Shown: positions 24,567 through 33,631, counted from the stretch's first letter. The stretch is DNA of 64,000 bases from Hymenobacter yonginensis (GCF_027625995.1 NZ_CP115396.1:3968501-4032500); one strand, 5' to 3'. A program made the numbers and translations. Notes: a model not told the origin generated them from the sequence alone.

Positions 24567-26429
24567 CAACAAGAAGAATACGATGTCATTGTAGTAGGAG
24601 CCGGGCACGCCGGCTGCGAGGCTGCCGCCGCGGCCGCCAACATGGGCTCCAAGGTCCTGCTGGTGACGATGAACATGAACACCATCGCGCAGATGTCGTG
24701 CAACCCGGCCATGGGCGGGGTGGCCAAGGGCCAGATTGTGCGCGAGGTAGACGCGCTGGGCGGCCAGTCGGGCATCATCACCGACAAAACCATGATTCAG
24801 TTCCGGATGCTGAACCGCTCCAAAGGCCCCGCCATGTGGAGCCCCCGGGCGCAGTCGGACCGCATGCGCTTCGCCGAAGAATGGCGCATGACGCTGGAGC
24901 AGACGCCCAATGTGGATTTCTGGCAGGAAGCCGTGACGGGCCTCGTGGTGGAAGACGGCGTGTGTGTGGGCGTGAAAACCCAGATCGGCATCGAGTTCCG
25001 GGGCAAGTCGGTGGTACTCACCAACGGCACGTTCCTGAACGGCCTCATCCACATCGGGGAGAAGCAGTTTGGCGGCGGCCGCGCGGCCGAGAAGGGCAGC
25101 ACTGGTATCACGGAGCAACTGATTGAGTTGGGCTTCGAAGCCGGCCGCATGAAAACCGGCACCCCGCCCCGCGTAGACGGCCGCAGCCTCGACTACAGCA
25201 AGATGGAGGAGCAGGCCGGCGACGCTGAGCCCAGCAAATTCAGCTACCTCGACACGCCCGCGCTGCGCAACCAGCGCCCGTGCTACATCACCTACACCAA
25301 CTCCGAGGTCCACGAAATCCTGAAGGAGGGCTTCGAGAAGTCGCCGATGTTCCAGGGCCGCATAAAGGGTCTGGGGCCACGCTACTGCCCCTCGGTAGAG
25401 GACAAAATCAACCGCTTTGCCGACAAGGACCGCCACCAGATTTTTGTGGAGCCGGAAGGTTGGTCTACGGTGGAAGTGTATGTGAACGGCTTTAGCTCTT
25501 CGTTGCCCGAGGACGTGCAGTACCGCGCCCTGCGCAAGATTGCCGGCTTCGAAAACGCCAAGATGTTCCGCCCCGGCTACGCCATTGAGTACGACTTCTT
25601 CCCGCCGACGCAGTTGCAGCTTACCCTGGAGACCAAGCTGATCCAGAACCTGTACTTCGCGGGCCAGATCAACGGCACCACGGGCTACGAGGAGGCCGCC
25701 TGCCAGGGTTTGATGGCCGGCATCAACGCCCACAACAAGGTGCACAGCAAGGCCCCCTTCGTGCTCAAGCGCAGTGAAGCCTACATCGGCGTGCTCATCG
25801 ACGACTTGGTGAACAAGGGCACCGACGAGCCCTACCGCATGTTCACGAGCCGCGCCGAGCACCGCCTGCTGCTACGCCAGGACAACGCCGACCTGCGCCT
25901 CACGCCGCTGGGCTACGAACTGGGGCTGGCCTCGGAGGAGCGCATGCAGCTGGTGCGCGAAAAGGAGCAGCAGACTAAGGAAGTAGCCAAGTTGCTGAAG
26001 AACTTCGGCATCGAGCCCCAGGACATCAACTCCTGGCTCACGGAAATCGGCTCGGCCGTTATCAGCGAGAAAACCCGCGCCGTAAACCTGCTGCGCCGCC
26101 CCGGCATTGATTTGCCGGCCCTGGCCCGCGTGCTGCCCGAACTCACCCTGGCTTTGGCCCCGTACCGACCCGACGCGCTGGAGCAGGCCGAAATTCTGGT
26201 GAAGTATGAGGCTTACCTGGAAAAGGAGCACCAGCAGGCCGCCCGCGTGCAGGAGCTGGAAAACTTCGTGATTCAGGGCCGCCTCGACTACACCGCCATG
26301 CCGGCCCTCTCGCACGAAGCCCGCGAGAAGCTGCTCAAGATTCAGCCCGAAACCCTGGGCCAGGCCAGCCGCATCAGCGGCGTGTCGCCTGCGGATGTGT
26401 CGGTGCTGATGGTGTACCTGGGGCGGTAG
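24564..26429 (+). CDS. mnmG: tRNA uridine-5-carboxymethylaminomethyl modification enzyme MnmG (GidA)
   Basis: 621 aa from ATG 24564 ([17 protein letters not shown]), the normal MnmG start; the frame is open upstream through repeat DNA and earlier starts are rejected. FAD motif [10 protein letters not shown] (residues 11-20), the family words CNPAMGG and [12 protein letters not shown], and [13 protein letters not shown] near 375-390 are all present, and length matches the family. With MnmE it forms cmnm5U34 in tRNA anticodons. mnmG often lies near the origin of replication in bacteria, which agrees with the DnaA-box cluster 4 kb downstream. A hairpin terminator follows at 26634. Confidence 0.95.
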   Translation: MQQEEYDVIVVGAGHAGCEAAAAAANMGSKVLLVTMNMNTIAQMSCNPAMGGVAKGQIVREVDALGGQSGIITDKTMIQFRMLNRSKGPAMWSPRAQSDRMRFAEEWRMTLEQTPNVDFWQEAVTGLVVEDGVCVGVKTQIGIEFRGKSVVLTNGTFLNGLIHIGEKQFGGGRAAEKGSTGITEQLIELGFEAGRMKTGTPPRVDGRSLDYSKMEEQAGDAEPSKFSYLDTPALRNQRPCYITYTNSEVHEILKEGFEKSPMFQGRIKGLGPRYCPSVEDKINRFADKDRHQIFVEPEGWSTVEVYVNGFSSSLPEDVQYRALRKIAGFENAKMFRPGYAIEYDFFPPTQLQLTLETKLIQNLYFAGQINGTTGYEEAACQGLMAGINAHNKVHSKAPFVLKRSEAYIGVLIDDLVNKGTDEPYRMFTSRAEHRLLLRQDNADLRLTPLGYELGLASEERMQLVREKEQQTKEVAKLLKNFGIEPQDINSWLTEIGSAVISEKTRAVNLLRRPGIDLPALARVLPELTLALAPYRPDALEQAEILVKYEAYLEKEHQQAARVQELENFVIQGRLDYTAMPALSHEAREKLLKIQPETLGQASRISGVSPADVSVLMVYLGR

Positions 26430-26434
26430 AATGG

Positions 26435-26611
26435 TGTCATCCTGAGCAACCAGCACGTCATTCCGAGCGGAGCGAGGGAACTCGCCCGAGGCTAACTGTC
26501 ATTCCGAGTGCAGCGAGGAATCTCGCGTGCTGATGTTGGATTACCATTGCAATGTCAGCACGCGAGATTCCTCGCTCCGCTCGGAATGACGTTCTGATGG
26601 AATGACGTTCT
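26435..26611. repeat. Family A intergenic palindrome, composite copy 3
   Basis: Main arms 26498-26538 and 26550-26590 (GTCATTCCGAGTGCAGCGAG outward, continuing into GGAATCTCGCGTGCTGA) pair almost perfectly. An extra single copy of the arm (26456-26486) precedes it, and GTCAT fragments at 26436 and 26601 flank it, suggesting repeated insertion or rearrangement. Confidence 0.88.
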
Positions 26612-26633
26612 TGCTAGTGACGTTCCTGTTATC

Positions 26634-26679
26634 AAAACCGGCCGCCGTTTCTTTCCGAAACGGCGGCCGGTTTGGTTTT
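26634..26679. terminator. Terminator hairpin after mnmG
   Basis: AAAACCGGCCGCCGTTTC (26634-26651) pairs with GAAACGGCGGCCGGTTT (26657-26673), then GGTTTTG. It directly abuts the next promoter element. Confidence 0.8.
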
Positions 26680-26680
26680 G

Positions 26681-26688
26681 TACCTTCG
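26681..26688 (+). promoter_or_regulatory. Candidate -7 element TACCTTCG (methyltransferase)
   Basis: One base from TAnnTTTG, placed between the mnmG terminator and the methyltransferase gene, 71 nt before its GTG. Confidence 0.4.
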
Positions 26689-26724
26689 CCTTGCGGCTGG
26701 CTTCTCTGCGCAGGCTGGTCGTCG

Positions 26725-26763
26725 CAATCAGCGGAATCAACATAATCAGCGAGCATCTGTGAT
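26725..26763 (+). repeat. 9-nt periodic leader repeat ending in the methyltransferase start
   Basis: Units AATCAGCGG / AATCAACAT / AATCAGCGA / GCATCTGTGAT; the final GTG is the start codon of the next gene. Confidence 0.6.
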
Positions 26764-27652
26764 TTACGAGCGTTTGGAGAAGTGCCCGGTTTGCGGCAAA
26801 ACGGAGTTTCGCAACAAGCTGGTGGTCGAGGATAAGTCAGTCAGCAAGGAGAGTTTCGCCATTCAGCAGTGCGAGGCGTGCTCGTTCCAGTTCACCAACC
26901 CCCGGCCCGACGCCGCCCACATCGGCCGCTACTACGAGTCCGACGAGTACGTGTCGCACAACAGCGGGGCAGGGGGGATGATTAACCAGGCCTACAAAGT
27001 GGCGCGCTTCTTCACGATGCGCCGCAAGGTGGGCCTGCTCAATAAGCTGGCGCCGCGCAAAGGCCGCCTCTTCGACTATGGCTGCGGCACGGGCCACTTC
27101 TTGGCCGCCGCCAAGGCCGACGGCTGGCAGGTGGCCGGCTGGGAGCCCAACGCCCGCGCCCGCGAGGAAGCCAGCCACCGCGTGGGCCAGCCCGTCGGCA
27201 CCGAGAGCCTGGTGACCTATCAGGCTGGTTCCTTCGATGCCATTACGCTCTGGCACGTGCTGGAACACGTTCATACCCTGAACGAAACCCTCACCCAGCT
27301 CATCAGCTTGTTGAAGCCCGACGGCGTGCTGCTAATTGCGGTGCCCAACGTGGATAGCCTCGACGCCCAGCACTATCGCCAGGACTGGGCCGCCTACGAC
27401 GTGCCACGCCACCTCTATCATTTCAGCCCCAAAACCATGACCCAGCTGCTCAAAAAGCACAAGATGCAGGTGATGGAAACGCTGCCGATGGCCCTGGATG
27501 CCTATTACGTGAGCATGCTCAGCGAGAAGCACCGCGCCGAGCGCAACGGCGGCATGCTGGCCGTGCTGAAGGCCGGCTACAAGTCCAACCAGTACGCCGA
27601 GCAGCACGAAGGGCAGTATTCGAGTCTGATTTACGTGGCCACCAAACGCTGA
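26759..27652 (+). CDS. Class I SAM-dependent methyltransferase with N-terminal zinc ribbon
   Basis: 297 aa from GTG 26759 (VIYERLEKCPVCG). Residues 9-35 form a four-cysteine zinc-ribbon (CPVCG ... QQCEAC) followed by FQFTNPRP. The SAM motif FDYGCGTGHFL lies near 105-115; the acidic motif and LWHVLEHVH near 165-173 are typical of Methyltransf_23-type enzymes. Such proteins modify small molecules, sugars or lipids in envelope pathways; the substrate here is unknown. It is separated by 4 nt from the next membrane protein gene, which overlaps the Ig-like lipoprotein, so the three are probably one operon. Confidence 0.88.
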   Translation: MIYERLEKCPVCGKTEFRNKLVVEDKSVSKESFAIQQCEACSFQFTNPRPDAAHIGRYYESDEYVSHNSGAGGMINQAYKVARFFTMRRKVGLLNKLAPRKGRLFDYGCGTGHFLAAAKADGWQVAGWEPNARAREEASHRVGQPVGTESLVTYQAGSFDAITLWHVLEHVHTLNETLTQLISLLKPDGVLLIAVPNVDSLDAQHYRQDWAAYDVPRHLYHFSPKTMTQLLKKHKMQVMETLPMALDAYYVSMLSEKHRAERNGGMLAVLKAGYKSNQYAEQHEGQYSSLIYVATKR

Positions 27653-27656
27653 GCTG

Positions 27657-28016
27657 ATGCGCACGCCGGCGGCTCTGGTACTCGGACTCCTGCTGGCCGC
27701 CGGGCCTTTGTCTGGGCGGAGCGGTAGGGTAGGGGAGGGGCTACCGCGTTGGCAGTCAGCCAGTGTCACTCAGCCGCTGCCGGCGCATACGGCCCGGCCC
27801 CGGTCCGGCGTTAGGGTAGCCTCGTATACGCCCGATACCACCCGCCGCCCTTTTGCCGACACGCTCCAACAACGCCCCGCCTTGGTACCCGACCCGCCCA
27901 CGCCGGCGGCCGAGGACGACGACAAGCCGACCCGCAAGACGGCGCTTTTTGCCGCCCTTGCGTTGGCCCTAATTACCATTTCCACGCTTCTGCTCTACAA
28001 TGTCCGCTCGCGCTAG
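27657..28016 (+). CDS. Small secreted/membrane protein of unknown function
   Basis: 119 aa. An N-terminal signal-like segment (LVLGLLLAAGPLSG), a Pro/Arg/Thr-rich middle and one C-terminal membrane helix (TALFAALALALITISTLLLY) ending in NVRSR. No family recognised. Starts 4 nt after the methyltransferase stop and overlaps the following lipoprotein start by 17 nt, which favours translational coupling and argues that it is real despite its biased composition. Confidence 0.6.
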   Translation: MRTPAALVLGLLLAAGPLSGRSGRVGEGLPRWQSASVTQPLPAHTARPRSGVRVASYTPDTTRRPFADTLQQRPALVPDPPTPAAEDDDKPTRKTALFAALALALITISTLLLYNVRSR

Positions 28017-29619
28017 TTTCCTGTTCCTGCTTTCGGCCGCTGCTGGTCTGGCCGGTTGCGCTTCCATCAGCTCGCCGCAGGGTGGCCCGCGCGACACGGT
28101 GCCGCCCAAGCTGGTGCGCTCGGTGCCGGCCAATGGCGCCCGCAACTCCCGCACCCAGGTGGTGCGGCTGGAGTTTTCGGAAGCCGTGCAGCTTAAGGAT
28201 CTGCAGAAGAACCTCATCATCGCGCCCACCATCCCCGACGACAACAAGTACAAGGTGCGCGAGGAGCGCAACGCCATTTCGCTGGTGTTCGACAAGCCCC
28301 TCGACGAAAACACCACCTACTCGTTCAACTTCGGCAACGCCATCAGCGACATCACTGAGAGCCTGCCCGCCACCGATGCCCGCGTGAGCTTCAGCACCGG
28401 GGCTGTGCTCGATTCGGGGGCCGTGGTGGGCACCGTGCGCACCCTGCTCACGCAGCAGCCCGCCGATGCCGCCGCCGTGCTGCTCTACCCCGAGGCCGAC
28501 ACCGCCGGCCTGCGCCGCGGCAAGCCCTACTACCTGGCCCGCACCGATAAGAGCGGCGCGTATAGCCTGCGCAACCTGAAGGCCGGCCGCTACCGCCTCT
28601 ACGCCCTGCTCGACAAAAACCAGAACACCCGCTACGACGACGGCGAGAAGATTGCCTACCTGCCCCAGCCCATTACGGTTGGCGCCCGGCCCGATACCGT
28701 GCGCCTAGAGCTGGTGCGTCCCGATGCCCGCCGCCCCGTGGTGAGCGGCCAGCAGGCGGCCCCCACGCAGTTTCGGGTGAGCTACAACGAGGGCCTGCGC
28801 ACGGTCGTGCTGGCTCCGCTCGGGGCGGCCGCCACCGCGCCTTTGGCCGAGGCCCTGCAGTTGCAGGAGCAGGGCCGGGCCGTGGCGCTCTACCGCACCG
28901 CCGCCCTGCAGGAAGGCCGCTACCTGCTGGCCGCCACCGACAGCGCCGGCAACACCAGCCGCGACACCATCAACGTGAAGTTTCAGGGCACGGCGCCCAC
29001 CCGCCGCCCGCCGGTGTACTCGGTGGAAGGCAGCCCGCGCGAAGTGTATAGGCAGGGCGAGGTGCGCTTCGTGTTCACGGAGCCTGTACGCGTGGCGGCC
29101 AGCAAGCCTGCCGTGCTGCTGCAGGAAGATTCCACTACGCGCCGGGCGCTGCCGCTGGGCCCTGAGGTGAAGCTCAGCCCGGACCGCTCGCGCCTCACGG
29201 TGCTACTCAATACCAAAGCAAAAACCACCGTCACGCTCCGCCTCGATACCCTGAACGTCACGACCATTTCGGGGCAGCGACTGGGGGCCCGGCCGTTGCG
29301 GCTGCGCGTTACGGAGCAGTCGGGCACGGGCAGCGTGGCCGGCACCATTCAGACCAAGTACACGCGCTACGACGTGCAGCTGCTTGATGCGCAGGGCGCC
29401 GTGGCCGCTACCCTGGAGAGCCCACGCAACACCTTCCGCTTCGACCGGCTGGCCCCCGGCACCTACACCATCCGGGTGCTGATTGATGCCGACGCCGACG
29501 GCCGCTGGCGCAGCGCCGACCCGCTGCTGCTACAGCCTGCCGAGCCGGTGTACCTGCTGCCCCAGCCTGTGCAGATACGTGCCAACTGGGAAGTGGAAGA
29601 CATCCGCCTAGCGTTCTAG
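28000..29619 (+). CDS. Ig-like (SbsA-type) domain lipoprotein
   Basis: 539 aa. Lipobox GLAGC (Cys20), then ASISSPQGGPRDTVPP, the typical beginning of a common Bacteroidota family. An SbsA-like Ig (Big_5) domain spans about 35-130 (PPKLVRSVPANGARN ... LEFSEAV ... TTYSFNFGNAISD). It is followed by carboxypeptidase-regulatory-like beta segments (SLRNLKAGRYRLYALLDKNQ), and a further pair near the end (FDRLAPGTYTIRVLIDADAD). Predicted to be surface- or periplasm-exposed and structural; no catalytic motif. Last gene of the methyltransferase operon, closed by a strong hairpin. Confidence 0.85.
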   Translation: MSARASFLFLLSAAAGLAGCASISSPQGGPRDTVPPKLVRSVPANGARNSRTQVVRLEFSEAVQLKDLQKNLIIAPTIPDDNKYKVREERNAISLVFDKPLDENTTYSFNFGNAISDITESLPATDARVSFSTGAVLDSGAVVGTVRTLLTQQPADAAAVLLYPEADTAGLRRGKPYYLARTDKSGAYSLRNLKAGRYRLYALLDKNQNTRYDDGEKIAYLPQPITVGARPDTVRLELVRPDARRPVVSGQQAAPTQFRVSYNEGLRTVVLAPLGAAATAPLAEALQLQEQGRAVALYRTAALQEGRYLLAATDSAGNTSRDTINVKFQGTAPTRRPPVYSVEGSPREVYRQGEVRFVFTEPVRVAASKPAVLLQEDSTTRRALPLGPEVKLSPDRSRLTVLLNTKAKTTVTLRLDTLNVTTISGQRLGARPLRLRVTEQSGTGSVAGTIQTKYTRYDVQLLDAQGAVAATLESPRNTFRFDRLAPGTYTIRVLIDADADGRWRSADPLLLQPAEPVYLLPQPVQIRANWEVEDIRLAF

Positions 29620-29641
29620 CCGATATTCACGCCGCAACCTT

Positions 29642-29698
29642 GCCCTCGGGTTAGCGCCTGTTCCGTTTCAACGGCCAGACGCTAACCCGAGGGCTTTT
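29642..29698 (+). terminator. Intrinsic terminator after the Ig-like lipoprotein
   Basis: 15-bp arms GCCCTCGGGTTAGCG (29642-29656) and complement (29680-29694) followed by TTTTTC. Confidence 0.88.
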
Positions 29699-29775
29699 TC
29701 GTGGCTGTTAGGGTGGCCCATAATACTGCAGCCATGATAAGCCCAGAGGGAGGAAACGTGGGTGTTCAGAGCCAG

Positions 29776-29907
29776 CAGCTCCGGTCCGGCGGCTTCATCA
29801 CCTGCCGGGTCGGCCAGGGTAGGCCTGCGAGTTGGCATGCGGGAGCCGGCCGGTAGTTCTGATGACGACCGGCCCGACGGCTAAAAAGAACCGACGGACC
29901 GGAGCTG
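29776..29907. repeat. Family B palindrome (CCGGTCCGGCGGCTT), copy 1
   Basis: Ends CAGCTCCGGTCCG and CGGACCGGAGCTG are complementary. Internally GGGTCGGCC faces GGCCCGACGGCTAAAA. A second copy with the same layout lies at 58650-58772. Confidence 0.8.
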
Positions 29908-30211
29908 TTCCGCAGTTCACGTTGGGCAGTTGCAGCGGATAAGAGTCCGGCTTTAGCTGGTTGCGCACTGGCAGGCCAGAAACCACCTTTACAGGCCGAA
30001 AAAATGCGTGGAACGCTTTTTCAAGTTACTTCTATTAGGGTGAAATGCGAGTTTCTGATGCGTATGGCCGCTTTTCAATGATTTATGTTCCACGGCTGGC
30101 CGGCCGTGTTCGGGCGGATTCCGGCCGATTTGTGGGGTTTCACCCCCTGTGCGAAGCGCTATCCACATTCAAAACCGGCTTATTCCAGTCACTGAGCGGG
30201 TTTTCTTCTCC

Positions 30212-30676
30212 TTTTCCACAGGTTTTGCACAGCCTTTTCCACTGGCATTCGGCTAAACGGCTTAACCTGTGGATAATACTGCCGCAACCTGGGGATAACG
30301 CGTGGAGAAAATCAGGATAAGTTTTTTTGCGTTTCTGGCTGCCCCTACACCCCCATTCTGCTATCCACACCGCGTGGATAAGGGTGGACAACTTCCCCCG
30401 GTTTTCACCACAATCCACACACCCTGCTGGCTGTGGATTGTGGATTAGTGGATAAGCTATGTGGATTGTGAAAAAGATGGTTATGATTCTTATTGTCAGC
30501 AATTTACTATCCACATACCCTGTTGATAGACGGTGCATAAACCCGAAGCTGTACACAAGTTATCCGCGCTGTGGATTACTCCCGCCGATTGTCCACTTAT
30601 ACACAGCCCTAACGATGGAGATTAAAAAGATTTCTTAAAATTTCTTCTTTTAAAAAGTTATTAACCCTGTGGACAA
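30212..30676. other. oriC: Putative chromosomal replication origin (oriC): DnaA-box cluster
   Basis: About 16 sequences with at most two differences from the DnaA box TTATCCACA lie within 465 bp. Perfect: 30268 (minus). One difference or fitting TTWTNCACA: 30212, 30223, 30290, 30361, 30373, 30439, 30447, 30507, 30570, 30597, 30668. Two differences: 30411, 30432, 30460, 30589. Several are paired head to head (30361/30373) or nearly adjacent (30432-30468). An AT-rich stretch (30613-30665) lies inside the right edge between boxes. No gene with coding character covers the region. mnmG, recF and a parS-like site in the same window support origin proximity. Gene strands do not clearly diverge from this point, which is a caution. 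Confidence 0.7.
30613..30665. other. AT-rich candidate DNA-unwinding element
   Basis: Nearly all A/T (GATTAAAAAGATTTCTTAAA and following bases) in an otherwise GC-rich chromosome, flanked by TTATACACA at 30597 and TGTGGACAA at 30668. Suits the duplex-unwinding element of oriC. Confidence 0.6.
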
Positions 30677-30806
30677 CCCGGCCGGCCCTCAAAAAAAAAG
30701 AGGCTTCCGGTCCAGCGTTTCAAATGGGCCGGAGGAAAATCAAATCCAGCGCGCCGGAAACTCAGGGAGCCGCGGCCGCCGTATACAGCGGGCAACCTCT
30801 CCCGCC

Positions 30807-31298
30807 ATGCCCTTCAACTACGACCAGGATTTCCGGCACCTCAACCTGCGCGAGCAGCCCGAGCTATACCGCGTGGGCAAGGGCGAGCAGGGTGTGCTGC
30901 TGGTGGAGCCCTACAAAAGCGAAATTCTGCCCCACTGGCGCTTCCGCACGCCCGCAGTGGCCCGGGAGTCGTCGGAAACTATTTATGGGCTGTTTGAGGC
31001 CTATCTGAAGGCGCACGACTTTGTGGGAGCCGACATGGCCCGGAAGTTCCTGCAGATGGGCTTCACGCGTGCCCGGCGCTACGCCAACCACCAGGGCGGC
31101 AAAAAGTACGCGGGGCCCGTGCCGGCCGATAAGAAGGGCCAGAGCGGGGCCCACGGCCGCGAGGAGCTACCCCGCTCGCCCGAAGACCCCGAAAAAGCCG
31201 AAGCCGCCGCCATATTTAAGCGCAAATGGGACCAGGCCAAAACCCACCCCGACTACGTGCAGCAGCGCGCCGATTTTGAAGCTCGCTACGGGAAATGA
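30807..31298 (+). CDS. DUF4385-like protein
   Basis: 163 aa from ATG 30807 (MPFNYDQDFRHLNLRE). The opening FxYDxDFRxLNLRE, LVEPYKSEILPHWRF near 40-55 and the Arg/Lys-rich GFTRARRYANHQGGKKY near 88-105 resemble the DUF4385 family, which has no established function. Cytosolic and basic in the middle, so nucleic-acid contact is conceivable but unproven. It lies immediately right of the DnaA-box cluster, between it and a second cluster at 31994. Confidence 0.75.
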   Translation: MPFNYDQDFRHLNLREQPELYRVGKGEQGVLLVEPYKSEILPHWRFRTPAVARESSETIYGLFEAYLKAHDFVGADMARKFLQMGFTRARRYANHQGGKKYAGPVPADKKGQSGAHGREELPRSPEDPEKAEAAAIFKRKWDQAKTHPDYVQQRADFEARYGK

Positions 31299-31499
31299 GC
31301 CGTGAAATGTTGATAAGCCGGTGCATAGTGTTGATAGGTGGCCGGTAGTTGCCGCTGCCAAATAAAGCCGGCCCCGATTGCGCCCGCGCGGTGCCCCAGT
31401 AAGCAGGGAATCCGCCTGCACCTACTAGGCCGCCGCCACTTATCAACCCTCAACCTCCTACCTTTACTTTCTCCAAGAACTACCCCCAACCCAAGCGCT

Positions 31500-31985
31500 A
31501 TGACCCCGACAAACGCAACGCCTCAGAGCCTCGACGAAAACGAAATTACCCTGGGCACCGGCATGGGCCCGCTCCGCTTCGGGGCCACCATGGACGAGGT
31601 GCGCGCCCTGATGGGTGAGCCCGAAGAAATCGAAGAGTCGGAAGACGACGACGAGTTTGAGCACCAGGCCTGGAACTACCTCGAGGAAGGTTACTCTCTG
31701 TACTTCGACCGCGAAGACGACTTCCGCCTGAGCTGCATCGAAACCGACCACCCCGGCATGCGCCTTTATGGCGAGAACATCCACGGCAAAACGCCCGACG
31801 AAATCCAGGCCCTCATGAGCCGCCACGGCCACGAAGCCAGCGAGACCGAGAAGATGGATACCGGCGAAATGCGCATTTCCTACGAGAAGGAAATGATTGA
31901 CCTTTACTTTGATGAGAACGAGCTGCAGTTTGTCAACTTCGGGGTGTTTATATCCGAAGACCTTGACGTACAGTGGCCTGCCTAA
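31500..31985 (+). CDS. Acidic hypothetical protein, 161 aa
   Basis: Start ATG 31500 (MTPTNATPQSLDENEI). Strongly acidic (EEIEESEDDDEFEH near 43-56), with a pattern MGPLRFGATMDEVRALMGEP that is typical of small proteins with a beta-turn-helix 'GxxxxEVxxxLGxP' motif. No family assigned. A TACCTTTA sequence at 31459 is a possible -7 element. It lies between the two DnaA-box clusters; its stop is 8 nt before the second cluster. Confidence 0.7.
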   Translation: MTPTNATPQSLDENEITLGTGMGPLRFGATMDEVRALMGEPEEIEESEDDDEFEHQAWNYLEEGYSLYFDREDDFRLSCIETDHPGMRLYGENIHGKTPDEIQALMSRHGHEASETEKMDTGEMRISYEKEMIDLYFDENELQFVNFGVFISEDLDVQWPA

Positions 31986-31993
31986 AACCAAGG

Positions 31994-32036
31994 TTATCCA
32001 CAAAACACGGCAAAAACCGTGTGGATAAGTGGATAA
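31994..32036. other. Second DnaA-box cluster
   Basis: Two perfect DnaA boxes in opposite orientation (31994-32002 plus; 32020-32028 minus) flank a small hairpin ACACGG-CAAAAA-CCGTGT, with a third box AGTGGATAA at 32028-32036. With the main cluster it brackets two small genes. Confidence 0.65.
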
Positions 32037-32127
32037 GTGGCTGATTTTGTAAGTATTTAGCCTGCACTATACTACAGCCAGCCAGCAGTTATCCTCATTT
32101 TGCCCACTGCCCAAAAAGCAGGCACAT

Positions 32128-32161
32128 AAAAAAGCCGCTCTTGCAAAAGAGCGGCTTTTTT
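32128..32161. terminator. Bidirectional terminator
   Basis: 15-bp arms (32128-32142, 32147-32161), AAAAAAGCCGCTCTT and complement, between the acidic protein (+) and the convergent phosphate transporter (-). Confidence 0.9.
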
Positions 32162-32191
32162 GTATTAAGGCAGGAAAGGTGCCGCTGGCTG

Positions 32192-33595
32192 CTAGCCCAG
32201 AATGGCGCGGAACAGCAGGAACAAACCGCCTGACAGCGCCATCGTTACGGGCAGCGTGAGCACCCAGGCCAGGGCAATGTTGCGCACCATCTGCGGGTTC
32301 AGGTTCTTGATGCCGCGGTTGGCCACCATCGAGCCGGCAATGGCCGATGACAGCACGTGCGTGGTGGAAGCCGGCAGGCCGTAGGCGGTGTTCACGCCAA
32401 TCATGGCGGCGGCCACCAGCTCCGACGAAGCGCCCTGGGCGTAGGTCAGGTGCTCCTTGCCGATCCGTTCGCCGATGGTTTTCACGATGCGCTGCCAGCC
32501 GATCATAGTGCCGCAGGCCAACGACAGCGACACGGCCAGCAGCACCCAGAAGGGGGCGTAGTCCGTGAACGACTTCATGTTGGCAATGGCCGTGTCGTAG
32601 GTGGCGCGGTCGGCGGTGCTCAGGCTTACCCGCTCGCTGCCGAGCAGCTTCTTGGCGCGGTTCGAGGTCAGCAGGATGCCTTTGCGGATCTGGAAGCGGG
32701 CGTCCTGTGGGAGCTGGGCCACGCTGGTTTTGCCGGCGAAAATGGCGTCGAGCGTGTCGGTCTGGCTTTTGATTTCGGCCAGCATCTTCTGGTCGGCGGG
32801 GCTCAGCTCGGTGGGGTTTACTTTGCCCATCACCTGCTCAATCTTCACCAGCGAGTCGCGCATGTCCAGCGGGTTCTTGCCGTTGTCGAGGGCGAAATAG
32901 GTGGGCACGATGCCGATCAGGATCAGCATGATCAGACCCACGCCTTTCTGGCCGTCGTTGGAGCCGTGGAAAAAGCTCACCAGCGTGCAGGTGGCAATCA
33001 GGATCAGGCGGATCCAGATGGGCGGTGGCTTGTGCTTGTTGGGCTCCTTGAAGATGGACTTGTTGCGCACAAACCGCTTCAGTAAGAACATCATGATGAT
33101 AGTGAGCGAGAAGCCGAACAGCGGGCCCGTGAGCAGGGCAATGCCGGTTTCGCCGGCCTTGCTCCAGTTGACGGCCGCGTTCTGCGAGCCGGGCAGCAAG
33201 CTGAAGGCAATGCCTACCCCCAGGATAGACCCAATCAGGGCGTGCGACGACGACGAGGGCAGACCGTAGTACCAGGTGCCCACGTTCCAGATGATGGCCC
33301 CCAGAATCAGGGCCCCCACCATGGCAATGCCGTGGTAGACGTTCTGATCGACGAGGCTTTCGACGGGCAGCAGGTACACGATGCCCATGGCCACGGCAAT
33401 GCCGCCGGAAAACACGCCGATGAAATTCCAGAACGCCGACCAGACTACGGCCACCCAGGGCCGCAGGGCGTTGGTGTAGATGACCGTGGCCACGGCGTTG
33501 GCCGTGTCGTGAAAGCCATTAACAAATTCGAACGCGCAGGCCGCTACCAGGCAGGCAGCCAGCAACAGCAGCACGTGAGGCTCTAAGCCAAACAT
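32192..33595 (-). CDS. pit: PiT-family inorganic phosphate transporter
   Basis: 467 aa from ATG 33595. Both Pho4/PiT signature repeats are present: FEFVNGFHDTANAVAT (residues about 19-34) and GVNTAYGLPASTTHVLSSAI near the C-terminus (about 408-427). SFFHGSNDGQKGVG marks the second half. A soluble insert of about 100 residues (roughly 255-355: DMRDSLVKIEQVMGK and following) separates the membrane halves. Low-affinity H+- or Na+-coupled phosphate uptake in the inner membrane. Single gene with a well-spaced promoter at 33632-33661; that promoter rules out the longer in-frame start at 33661. Confidence 0.92.
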   Translation of the reverse strand: MFGLEPHVLLLLAACLVAACAFEFVNGFHDTANAVATVIYTNALRPWVAVVWSAFWNFIGVFSGGIAVAMGIVYLLPVESLVDQNVYHGIAMVGALILGAIIWNVGTWYYGLPSSSSHALIGSILGVGIAFSLLPGSQNAAVNWSKAGETGIALLTGPLFGFSLTIIMMFLLKRFVRNKSIFKEPNKHKPPPIWIRLILIATCTLVSFFHGSNDGQKGVGLIMLILIGIVPTYFALDNGKNPLDMRDSLVKIEQVMGKVNPTELSPADQKMLAEIKSQTDTLDAIFAGKTSVAQLPQDARFQIRKGILLTSNRAKKLLGSERVSLSTADRATYDTAIANMKSFTDYAPFWVLLAVSLSLACGTMIGWQRIVKTIGERIGKEHLTYAQGASSELVAAAMIGVNTAYGLPASTTHVLSSAIAGSMVANRGIKNLNPQMVRNIALAWVLTLPVTMALSGGLFLLFRAILG

Positions 33596-33631
33596 AAGAA
33601 GGGAATTGGTGAAAAGACGGTTTTCATCATC

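Noticed and set aside
30045-30320. 91-residue ORF in the origin region
   Set aside because: Composed of DnaA-box DNA with atypical composition, no family similarity and no promoter.
30690-30735. Third copy of the family B palindrome (GGCTTCCGGTCCAGCG)
   Set aside because: Only about 12 bases of one end match and no complementary arm follows.
33549-33556. Other CACGTG-containing sequences as further parS sites (2640, 10457, 27255, 33549, 42533, 44842)
   Set aside because: They lack the flanking TTYC/GAAAC half-sites and lie in coding sequence.
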